Source: an uncultured Acetatifactor sp.
Lineage (GTDB): Bacteria; Bacillota; Clostridia; Lachnospirales; Lachnospiraceae
Length of the DNA: 5,067 bases
NCBI GenBank assembly: GCA_910589655.1
Contig: CAJUTJ010000122.1
Location: 1-5,067, forward strand
Direction: 5' to 3'
Each line of letters opens with the position of its first letter. The stretch's first letter is position 1. A program made the translations under genes and the position numbers. The notes under the pieces are model-generated. The model searched no databases. It was not told where the DNA came from and saw only the letters and a list, made by a program, of their open reading frames with translations. Below are positions 1 to 5,062 of this stretch, piece after piece.

Positions 1-29
1 GCGGCTGCCCCGGCAGGAACTTTTCTCTT

Positions 30-58
30 ATTATAGCACCAATCTTGTGAAATCACAA
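30..58 (-). promoter_or_regulatory. Extended -10 sigma-A-type promoter reading out of the left edge
   Basis: On the minus strand a perfect TATAAT lies at 35-30, preceded directly by TGC, which gives the extended -10 form TGnTATAAT. A TTGTGA hexamer (4 of 6 matches to TTGACA) lies 17 bases upstream at 58-53. Transcription would start near 23 and run leftwards, so the gene served is outside the window. The promoter begins 62 bases after the kinase stop codon, so the next gene to the left probably has its own promoter and is not only read through from the kinase. The short transcribed part inside the window contains a small GC dyad (5-8 with 13-16). Confidence 0.6.
45..58. promoter_or_regulatory. 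14-base palindrome over the -35 region, candidate operator
   Basis: TTGTGA at 45-50 and TCACAA at 53-58 form a perfect inverted repeat with a two-base AA centre. The right half is the -35 box of the left-edge promoter and the left half lies in the spacer, which is where a repressor or class II activator would bind. The half-site TTGTGA recalls CRP- or Rex-like sites, but the two-base centre is shorter than in either of those families, so no regulator is named. Confidence 0.4.
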
Positions 59-120
59 TTTATTCTTGTATCCTGCCGCTGATACCGTCTGGATTGGCTT
101 TCCCTTTCTTTTTGTTCCCT

Positions 121-1032
121 TTAATTAGCCATGAACTGCTTTATGCCCTTGCACCAGTTAGAGACTTCCGCATAAGTCCAACGCCTGTTAGGATTATCTT
201 TTTTGTTGCGGTTCGTGATATCAAAATATGTTACGGCACTGATAAAATCCTGCAGCTCCTTGGGCATATTTTTCGGAAAAGGAATCCGCTGTACGGCAGT
301 AAACTGTGCAATTTCGTCAGCGCCCATATTCTTATAGGGAGTGCAGCCGCAAAATAATTCGTAGACCGTAATCCCGAAAGAATAGTAATCGGACTCTTCC
401 AAAAACAAGTTCCTAAAGGTTTCCGGAGCAGAGTATTCGGGAGTCATGCCTGTTCTCGTAACCAATACGGTATTTCCCTCCTCGACTACCGAGCTGATGC
501 CGAAATCTATAATGGCAATACTTTGGTCGTCGTCCCGAATCATAATGTTAGACGGTTTCAAGTCCTTGTGAATAATGTCATTCCGATGCAGTACTTGGAG
601 CGCTTCATTGATACAGGGAATAATCACCTGTTTTAATACATCCAAACTGTATGTTTTGCCTTGCAGACTTCCGTTTTTATAGTATGGCAGAATTACGAAG
701 GGCAGATTATTATATTCCCCCGTTTCATATATAGAAGCTACATAAGATGAATCAATGGACTTCAGAACGGTTATGACTTCCGGCTTTACCGCACGCTGGC
801 GCCTGTATACCTTAGCCACATATTCCTTGTCCGCATACTTACATATGTAAAGATCGGCTTCACCCGTTGATACACTCAGCGACTTGACTATTTCATATTT
901 CCCGGCAAGAATCGTGCCTGCCTGCAATTTGGATGATGCCGCCATGTGCGGATTGACAACGGTAGCCTGTCCGGCCTCCAAATTCATTTCCGCTGCATTA
1001 AGCTGAGAATTAATTTCTGTTCTGTTATCCAC
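121..1032 (-). CDS. Serine/threonine protein kinase, soluble, non-PASTA
   Basis: A eukaryotic-type (Hanks) protein kinase predicted to transfer ATP gamma-phosphate to Ser/Thr of unknown cytosolic targets. Read from a GTG start it has 303 residues. The kinase domain runs from about 45 to 295: VAK lysine K74, catalytic loop H155-K156-D157 with K159 and N162, metal-binding DFG 176-178, APE 202-204, and the conserved Asp D215 of the F helix. The catalytic residues are all present, but the glycine-rich loop (about 51-58, SLSVSTGE) is degenerate. No membrane segment or PASTA repeat is seen, unlike PrkC/Stk1. A 40-residue N-terminal lead carries ATVVNP (23-28), a possible phospho-threonine site. The chain ends eight residues after the W-C-K-G stretch, shorter than the relatives I recall, so the C-terminus may be trimmed. 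An upstream ATG at 1227 would overlap the carboxypeptidase gene and add a basic, non-kinase-like stretch, so the GTG with its ribosome site was preferred. Confidence 0.9.
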   Translation of the reverse strand: MDNRTEINSQLNAAEMNLEAGQATVVNPHMAASSKLQAGTILAGKYEIVKSLSVSTGEADLYICKYADKEYVAKVYRRQRAVKPEVITVLKSIDSSYVASIYETGEYNNLPFVILPYYKNGSLQGKTYSLDVLKQVIIPCINEALQVLHRNDIIHKDLKPSNIMIRDDDQSIAIIDFGISSVVEEGNTVLVTRTGMTPEYSAPETFRNLFLEESDYYSFGITVYELFCGCTPYKNMGADEIAQFTAVQRIPFPKNMPKELQDFISAVTYFDITNRNKKDNPNRRWTYAEVSNWCKGIKQFMAN

Positions 1033-1177
1033 AATATGCCCCCTTACTGTCAAAATCCCTTTTCCATTGCGGCGCCGCGAAGCGCTTTTGTGCTTTCCCG
1101 CACATAAACCGAGAATCCCAACCTTCCAGACATGCCGACGCAGCCGGCACAAACGATTTATGAATCGGTGCAAGTTA
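1033..1177 (-). other. 145-base gap between carboxypeptidase and kinase, rich in short dyads
   Basis: No gene is seen. Several short inverted repeats follow one another: 1154-1158 with 1163-1167 (CGATT/AATCG, four-base loop) just after the carboxypeptidase stop; 1133-1137 with 1145-1149 (TGCCG/CGGCA); 1089-1093 with 1100-1104 (TGTGC/GCACA); and the 10-base palindrome GCGGCGCCGC at 1069-1078. None is followed by a clear U run on the minus strand, so no intrinsic terminator is called. A structured leader or mRNA processing region is possible. A TTGACA (minus strand, about 1052-1047) lies too close to the start codon to be a -35 box for the kinase. Confidence 0.3.
1039..1045 (-). promoter_or_regulatory. 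Ribosome binding site that fixes the kinase GTG start
   Basis: The minus strand reads AAGGGGG here, followed by six bases and then GTG at 1032-1030. This well-spaced purine run decides for the GTG start. The only longer alternative, ATG at 1227, lies inside the upstream gene. Confidence 0.6.
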
Positions 1178-2644
1178 TTACCGTTTTTCTGCTGTTCGAA
1201 GAATCCAATCCACTGCCGCCTCGGCATGTATGGGCAGATTTTCGGGAGTCCGGACAGGCTCCCCGACTTCCGGTTTATCTATGCCTGTATAAAAGGCATA
1301 CAAAGCGTATCTTGCCAGCAATGCCGAAACACGCCCTCTCTCTACGGAATCCTCGGTTCCCAAGACGATGACCGCCAAATCATGCTCCATGGCTCCGTCG
1401 TCCGCGGCCAGAGACGTAACCAGACAGGCTCCGGCTTTATTGGTAGTCCCTGTTTTCAAGCCGGTGACTTCGGGCAGATTGCGCAGAAGCGGGTTAGAAT
1501 TACGCACCTCCTGATCAATAGATTCCAAAACGGCAGATTCCAAAGAAGTAATGTCCTTAATCTGAGGGTAAACTCTCAAAAGATAGCTTACCAACCGGAA
1601 CATATCCTCTGCACTCATGCGGTTCTGACGCTTTGCGGGAACAGGATCTTCCGTAAAGGAAGGCAGGCCGTGGCTGTTGTAAAAGACCGCTTGGGAAAGT
1701 CCCAGTTCCTGCGCCTTTTGATTCATCATTTGGACGAAAGCCTCCTCCGATCCGGCAATGGTTTCGGCCAGACAAAGAGCGCACTCATTGCTGGAGGGCA
1801 GAAGGGCGCCCAACAGAAGATCATGTACCGTAATCTGATCTCCGGCCTCCAAGGGAATCACCCCGTCGCTAGATTCGGATAATATTTGAACCGCATCCGA
1901 TACGGTAACGGACTGTTCAAGGGTAATCTGTCCTGATGAAATGGCATCCATCGCCAAGAGACATGTCATAAGCTTGGAAGTGCTGGCTATGGGATAGGGA
2001 GTGTCGGACTGATATTGGTAGTAAAGCTCTCCCGTAGAGGCATCTCCTACCAACACGCCGTTGACCCCGTAGAAATAACCGGCCTGTTCCAAATCCTCCG
2101 GAAAGACACAGAAAGAAGCCTGTGTGTGGAGCTGTAAGGAGCCTGCATCCGGTACAGTGATATCCATATCCAGAATCATCGCCAGATCCGCCGCCATCAT
2201 AAAGCAATCATAATGGCCGGAAGGCAGGCGCACAATCATGGTATAGTAAAGCACCGTTTGCTCTCCTACCTTGAACTCGTTTCGACGTAAAGAAATATCC
2301 GGGTTTTCGCTGTCTTCCCAAGGAACGTTTTCCCCTCCCACAGGCGTATAAGCGTTTCCGGGACTTAAGGACACGGAATTTTTCGTGACCTCCAAGGAGA
2401 ACGCTTTATCCGTATCTCGGAGAACCATGGCTATGTCCCGCAAGGAAAAGTAAGTGTTATGATTGTAATAATAGTCCAATGTTTTTACAGTGCCTGCGGC
2501 GCCGGTATCCGTCTGTACCTGACAGCTTCCGGGGATCTCAAAGCTTGCTTTGGCCCTTGCAGACGGGATGGGACATATCAAAATTACGGACAAAATCAGA
2601 ATGCTTACTTTCTGTAGGATTGTTTTTTGCAGAATTGCTTTCAT
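1178..2644 (-). CDS. Secreted serine-type D-Ala-D-Ala carboxypeptidase with stalk-like N-terminal domain
   Basis: A penicillin-binding protein of the S11/DacF-PBP5 class, predicted to remove the terminal D-Ala from peptidoglycan pentapeptide outside the membrane and so limit cross-linking. The 488-residue chain has a signal peptide (hydrophobic about 13-27, likely cut after S-A-R-A at 31). A region at about 52-172 resembles two copies of the copper amine oxidase N-terminal-like stalk domain (for example YFSLRDIAMVL at 65-75). The transpeptidase-type domain spans about 185-450, with S221-T-S-K224 (nucleophile Ser and Lys), S284-S-N286 and K397-T-G399, all intact. The tail after about 455 is short: the PBP5 C-terminal beta domain and amphipathic anchor are not apparent, so the protein may be released or held by its N-terminal region. 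ATG at 2644 follows AAGGAG (2655-2650) at five bases. It lies 71 bases after the anchored-protein gene and is probably cotranscribed with it. Confidence 0.92.
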   Translation of the reverse strand: MKAILQKTILQKVSILILSVILICPIPSARAKASFEIPGSCQVQTDTGAAGTVKTLDYYYNHNTYFSLRDIAMVLRDTDKAFSLEVTKNSVSLSPGNAYTPVGGENVPWEDSENPDISLRRNEFKVGEQTVLYYTMIVRLPSGHYDCFMMAADLAMILDMDITVPDAGSLQLHTQASFCVFPEDLEQAGYFYGVNGVLVGDASTGELYYQYQSDTPYPIASTSKLMTCLLAMDAISSGQITLEQSVTVSDAVQILSESSDGVIPLEAGDQITVHDLLLGALLPSSNECALCLAETIAGSEEAFVQMMNQKAQELGLSQAVFYNSHGLPSFTEDPVPAKRQNRMSAEDMFRLVSYLLRVYPQIKDITSLESAVLESIDQEVRNSNPLLRNLPEVTGLKTGTTNKAGACLVTSLAADDGAMEHDLAVIVLGTEDSVERGRVSALLARYALYAFYTGIDKPEVGEPVRTPENLPIHAEAAVDWILRTAEKR

Positions 2645-2715
2645 GGAATCTCCTTCCGCTTATTGCCATTTTTCAAACACGCTTTAAGCGCACAAAAAGA
2701 ATATCACAAAAAAAG

Positions 2716-3450
2716 TTATTGGCTTTGAGGCTGATTTAATATATATAGCACAGGGTAATGATCCGAAAAGCCCGCCTGCGTTACAGACCCGGCTTCTTCG
2801 GATAAAATCAGGCTGGAGCCCTTCCGAATATAGCATTCCGTCTTCGCGGCATCACTCCCGTCGGCGTCAAACTGTCTGGTCAGAATACCTTCTGCGGCTT
2901 TATAAGTCCCGTTGCCGTCATATTGAGACTGTAGTTCTTCCAAAGAAGGCAGAAGCGCAGGACCGCAGGACATCAAATAAGAGACTGTAGACATTCCGAA
3001 AGTCTCCAATACAAGAGCTTCCACGGCTTCCTCATCCGTGTCCCCCCCATAGCCTGCCATGCGAAGCCTCTCCGCCGTAAGCTTTCGGAAAGCCGCCGCA
3101 AATGCCTCGTAGGCCGCCTGATTGCAGGCATCATAGCTTTCCGGCAGAACATTACAGTGAAAAGTTCCCTCAGAGCGGGCAGTCTGCTCGAAAGTCAAAT
3201 TTACCTGTACGGTCAGATCCTGCATATAGCCTCCCAGCTCCTCCAGCGTGACAGAAACCCCTTCTATGTCTTGCAGCCAGCTGAAAGCCTTGGCTGCGGC
3301 TTGTTCTGTCATATTGAGATCTGCTGTCCACTCTCCGGAAAGGTCTTTGTCCTTCGATTCTAAAAACCGCAGATAAATCAAAAAGGCGGTGGAAACGCTT
3401 AAAGTCAACAGCAGCAAGGTATATATAGTATTTTTCACGGTTCTTCTCAT
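2716..3450 (-). CDS. Membrane-anchored extracytoplasmic protein of unknown function
   Basis: I do not recognise a named family. The 244-residue chain has a basic N-terminus (MRRTVK), one hydrophobic segment at about 8-28 that is not a lipobox, and then a soluble part expected outside the cell. The first soluble stretch contains S-G-E-W (38-41), and the C-terminal third (about 178-240) has the alternating pattern of short beta strands (GTYKAAEGILTRQF, then CYIRKGSSLIL). Together these suggest a lipocalin-like barrel split by an alpha-helical insert at about 105-150. Cysteines at 99, 109, 162 and 206 could form disulfides. ATG at 3450 follows GGATGGGG (3465-3458) at seven bases. A -10 box 75-80 bases upstream suggests it is the first gene of a unit with the carboxypeptidase and perhaps the kinase. 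The context points to the cell envelope; no enzymatic motif is visible. Confidence 0.8.
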   Translation of the reverse strand: MRRTVKNTIYTLLLLTLSVSTAFLIYLRFLESKDKDLSGEWTADLNMTEQAAAKAFSWLQDIEGVSVTLEELGGYMQDLTVQVNLTFEQTARSEGTFHCNVLPESYDACNQAAYEAFAAAFRKLTAERLRMAGYGGDTDEEAVEALVLETFGMSTVSYLMSCGPALLPSLEELQSQYDGNGTYKAAEGILTRQFDADGSDAAKTECYIRKGSSLILSEEAGSVTQAGFSDHYPVLYILNQPQSQ

Positions 3451-3492
3451 AGAGATACCCCATCCTTATATATTTCCGGTAATGAAAGAATC

Positions 3493-3511
3493 AAATCTGT
3501 GGAGCAGATTT
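3493..3511. repeat. Perfect 7-base inverted repeat in the leader before the anchored-protein gene
   Basis: AAATCTG at 3493-3499 and CAGATTT at 3505-3511 flank a five-base centre. It lies a few bases downstream of the predicted transcription start of the -10 box at 3530-3525. It could be an operator, an mRNA 5' hairpin, or a weak terminator for the collagen/glycosyltransferase unit. The stem is AT-rich and the following minus-strand bases (GATTCTTTC) are not a true U run, so a terminator call is not firm. Confidence 0.35.
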
Positions 3512-3524
3512 TGAACGTACATTA

Positions 3525-3530
3525 ATTATA
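3525..3530 (-). promoter_or_regulatory. Candidate -10 box for the anchored protein / carboxypeptidase unit
   Basis: The minus strand reads TATAAT at 3530-3525 in an AT-rich gap after the truncated glycosyltransferase. The hexamer 17 bases upstream (TAGAAA, 3553-3548) is a poor -35 match and there is no TGn extension, so this is a moderate candidate. It would give a leader of about 65 bases before the ATG at 3450. Confidence 0.4.
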
Positions 3531-3556
3531 ATACTAATGTTCCATCTTTTCTAGCA

Positions 3557-3910
3557 CTAATTGGAAGTATTATATTTCATCATTACAATATCAATATCCG
3601 GAGTCAGAGACTGTTTTAACCGTAGAAAATTATCCTTTTCCGACTCTTCCAGAATATCGTCGGCGTCCATCCACATACAGTAATCCATAGATGCCTTGGA
3701 AAAAGAATAGTTTCTGGCATCAGAGAAATCGTCCTTCCATGGATATGAATAGACCTTCGATGTATAATCAGACACTATTTCTACCGTCCGGTCAGTCGAT
3801 CCGGTATCTACAATTACAATTTCCTCAACGAGTTCTGCCACACTGTCGAGACAGCGTGCAATATGCATTTCCTCGTTTTTCACAATCATGCAAAGGCTTA
3901 TTGTCGGCAT
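3557..3910 (-). CDS. Family 2 glycosyltransferase, 3'-truncated (probable remnant)
   Basis: The N-terminal half of a GT2 (GT-A fold) glycosyltransferase that would bind a nucleotide sugar. Of 117 residues, the first strand and helix (ISLCMIVKNEE, 4-14), the nucleotide-contacting DTGSTD (35-40), the W-K-D-D-F-S-D-A-R-N run (58-67) and the metal-binding D82-A-D84 are typical. The chain stops about 33 residues after the DxD; relatives usually exceed 250-350 residues and continue with acceptor-binding and catalytic-base regions, which are absent here. The minus strand soon meets further stops in this frame and then a different gene, so the missing part is not nearby. ATG at 3910 follows GAGGG (3921-3917) at six bases and lies 22 bases after the collagen-like gene, so the two are almost surely cotranscribed. 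In BclA-type loci the neighbour transferase glycosylates the collagen protein; this copy probably cannot act alone. Confidence 0.8.
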   Translation of the reverse strand: MPTISLCMIVKNEEMHIARCLDSVAELVEEIVIVDTGSTDRTVEIVSDYTSKVYSYPWKDDFSDARNYSFSKASMDYCMWMDADDILEESEKDNFLRLKQSLTPDIDIVMMKYNTSN

Positions 3911-3932
3911 ATTATTCCCTCTTTTCTTTGCT

Positions 3933-4904
3933 CTATTGCCTGTAGAGTTTTTCTATGCTCAGATTCATGTTGATTTTGGAAACTCCCGCTGAAGAATGCC
4001 ATGCAAAGAACAGAGTAGATCCGGTAGGTATTTCAATAATAAAATATCTCGATATTACCAATATCTCCTTTCGTTTTTCCGCTTCTGCGTATGCGGTATA
4101 CATAGTCTGTTTACAGTCATTAAATATTGGTGTAAGCTTTATAAATCCATGCCTTTTCATCACTGTAGATATATAATAACTGATGACATAGTATCCCGGT
4201 GTCAATGCGACGGAACAGCTATTGCAAAGAGATATATTTTGGGTTATATCCGGTATCTGAATTTTAAGCGGAAGACTGGCACTCTCCGGCATAATCAGTT
4301 CCTTACCAGAAAACGACGCAAATATGCTGTTTTGCGGATAGCCGGGAGGCCCCGCCGGCCCGCAGGGACCGGGTTCTCCTCTTGGCCCCATTGGTCCGGT
4401 GGCTCCCTGAGGCCCCTGAGCTCCTGTGACTCCCTGCGGACCAGATTCCCCACGCTCACCGGAACATCCCGGCGGACCCGGCTCTCCTCTCGGCCCCATC
4501 GGACCGGGCTCCCCTCTCGGCCCCATCGGACCAGGCTCACCACGCTCGCCGGGACAGCCCGGCGGACCGGGCTCACCTCTCGGTCCCATCGGCCCAGACT
4601 CCCCACACCTGCAAGAACAGCCCGGTGAACTGTACTCTCCCCTTGGCCCCATGGGATCAGGTTCCCCGCATTCAAAAGAAGCTCCAGACGGCTCCGGCAT
4701 TCCAGATTCACAATAACGGGAAGAGGAACCTTCCTCCGTTCCCGCTGTACCAGTATGCTGTGAATCATCTGTTAAGGCAGTATTGGTCTCATTTATAAAA
4801 TCAGAGGAAGGCTGCGCCACGTTCTGGTTACAGTTCCTGTTAGGAATTCTCATACCGAACAAATTCGGTGGATTAAACATCCAGTTTGCATTATAATTAT
4901 TCAC
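3933..4904 (-). CDS. Collagen-like Gly-X-Y protein, BclA-like
   Basis: A probable surface filament protein that forms collagen-type trimers; by analogy with BclA of Bacillus and Clostridioides it may be a spore/exosporium glycoprotein (inference). The 323 residues fall into an Asn/Pro-rich N-terminus (1-64), an imperfect triplet zone (65-100), 30 uninterrupted Gly-X-Y triplets (101-190) and a globular C-terminal region (191-323) of the size and beta-rich character of BclA C-terminal trimerisation domains. No signal peptide or membrane segment is seen, as in BclA-type proteins placed on spores from the mother cell. Eleven cysteines (65, 79, 96, 98, 100, 117, 147, 181, 227, 230, 264) suggest disulfide cross-linking. 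Few triplet Thr residues (160, 169) are available for O-glycosylation. The start is GTG at 4904-4902 with GAGGTGG six bases before it. The triplet region is much more GC-rich than the AT-rich flanks and C-terminal part. Confidence 0.92.
   Translation of the reverse strand: MNNYNANWMFNPPNLFGMRIPNRNCNQNVAQPSSDFINETNTALTDDSQHTGTAGTEEGSSSRYCESGMPEPSGASFECGEPDPMGPRGEYSSPGCSCRCGESGPMGPRGEPGPPGCPGERGEPGPMGPRGEPGPMGPRGEPGPPGCSGERGESGPQGVTGAQGPQGATGPMGPRGEPGPCGPAGPPGYPQNSIFASFSGKELIMPESASLPLKIQIPDITQNISLCNSCSVALTPGYYVISYYISTVMKRHGFIKLTPIFNDCKQTMYTAYAEAEKRKEILVISRYFIIEIPTGSTLFFAWHSSAGVSKINMNLSIEKLYRQ
4335..4604 (-). repeat. Tandem Gly-X-Y coding repeats (27-base and 90-base periods)
   Basis: This encodes residues 101-190. 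A nine-residue unit GEPGPMGPR occurs at 122-130 and 131-139 (DNA 4541-4515 and 4514-4488, differing at 2 of 27 bases) and as GESGPMGPR at 101-109. On a larger scale residues 104-121 and 134-151 match except for one residue (P118 versus S148), giving a 90-base period. The plus-strand core TCTCGGCCCCATCGG is seen at 4488-4502 and 4515-4529, and with one change at 4578-4592. Such near-identical tandem units are prone to copy-number change by slippage or recombination. Confidence 0.85.
4605..4712 (-). repeat. Degenerate in-phase Gly-X-Y units preceding the intact collagen region
   Basis: Residues 65-100 keep the triplet phase but with glycine replaced at several first positions: C65, E71, F77, D83, S92 and C98, while G68, G74, G80, G86, G89 and G95 remain. 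The segment at 80-100 aligns unit by unit with 110-130 / 131-151 (GEP GPM GPR GEP GPP GCP GER). D83, S92 and C98 stand where Gly is expected, and each could arise by one base change in a GGN codon. This looks like collagen repeat that has drifted. Confidence 0.6.
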
Positions 4905-4910
4905 TTAAAA

Positions 4911-4917
4911 CCACCTC
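4911..4917 (-). promoter_or_regulatory. Ribosome binding site for the collagen-like gene (GTG start)
   Basis: GAGGTGG on the minus strand lies six bases before GTG at 4904-4902. It supports the GTG start over the in-frame ATG eight codons later (residue 9), which has no comparable site. Confidence 0.65.
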
Positions 4918-4930
4918 ATTCATATTTAAT

Positions 4931-4936
4931 ACTATA
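4931..4936 (-). promoter_or_regulatory. Possible -10 box for the collagen-like gene
   Basis: The minus strand reads TATAGT at 4936-4931 in AT-rich sequence about 27 bases before the start codon. No good -35 is found at 16-18 bases. A CATATAAA further upstream (4976-4969) resembles part of a sigma-E/K -10 element, but no convincing partner is visible. The promoter type, vegetative or sporulation, therefore cannot be settled from sequence alone. Confidence 0.22.
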
Positions 4937-4984
4937 AATGAGCAAATTTGAATTTTTACCAAAATTACTTTATATGCTTTAAAA

Positions 4985-5062
4985 CTAAAGACACCATACC
5001 TTTTTGGGTGTATACTGTTTTTGCCTAGAAAACAATAACCTGCAAAGGATGATGTCTTATAG
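4985..5062. repeat. Long imperfect inverted repeat upstream of the collagen-like gene
   Basis: The arms at 4985-5003 and 5044-5062 pair at 18 positions, with one C/A mismatch (4994 with 5052) and one bulged A on each side (4998 and 5059), around a roughly 40-base centre. On the plus strand a TATACT (5011-5016) with AAGACA 17 bases upstream (4988-4993) could be a promoter reading right. AAAGG (5044-5048) lies directly against the tandem ATGs at 5049 and 5052, from which an open frame (M-M-S-Y-R-K) runs to the window edge. The repeat could be an operator, an mRNA leader hairpin or the end of a mobile element. The data do not choose between these, and the short open frame is too small to call as a gene. 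Confidence 0.35.

Noticed and set aside
61..120. A frameshifted continuation of the kinase past its stop
   Set aside because: The two other minus-strand frames after the stop remain open for only about 20 residues and give Lys-rich sequence with no recognisable kinase-tail motif, so a simple frameshift is not supported.
1033..1227. 65-residue N-terminal extension of the kinase from an ATG at 1227
   Set aside because: It overlaps the carboxypeptidase by 50 bases, is highly basic and non-kinase-like, and is made unnecessary by AAGGGGG at proper spacing before GTG 1032.
2680..2690. Dyad CGCTTTAAGCG between the anchored protein and carboxypeptidase genes as a terminator
   Set aside because: The dyad can form only a very short stem and is not followed by a U run on the minus strand. 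The two genes are more likely cotranscribed.
3170..3463. Minus-strand 97-residue frame starting 13 bases before the anchored-protein start
   Set aside because: It overlaps the 244-residue gene in another frame, has no membrane or domain features and low-quality composition. The 244-residue frame has the better-spaced ribosome site and a clear membrane anchor.
4335..4712. CRISPR-like repeat array
   Set aside because: The repeats are contiguous coding triplets without unique spacers, in frame with the collagen-like gene.
4426..4716. Plus-strand open frame that itself reads as a Gly-Pro-Ser-rich collagen-like chain
   Set aside because: It is the antisense reading of the GGN/CCN-rich repeat, which gives Gly and Pro on both strands. 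It has no ribosome site, starts at GTG inside the repeat and has no separate domain.
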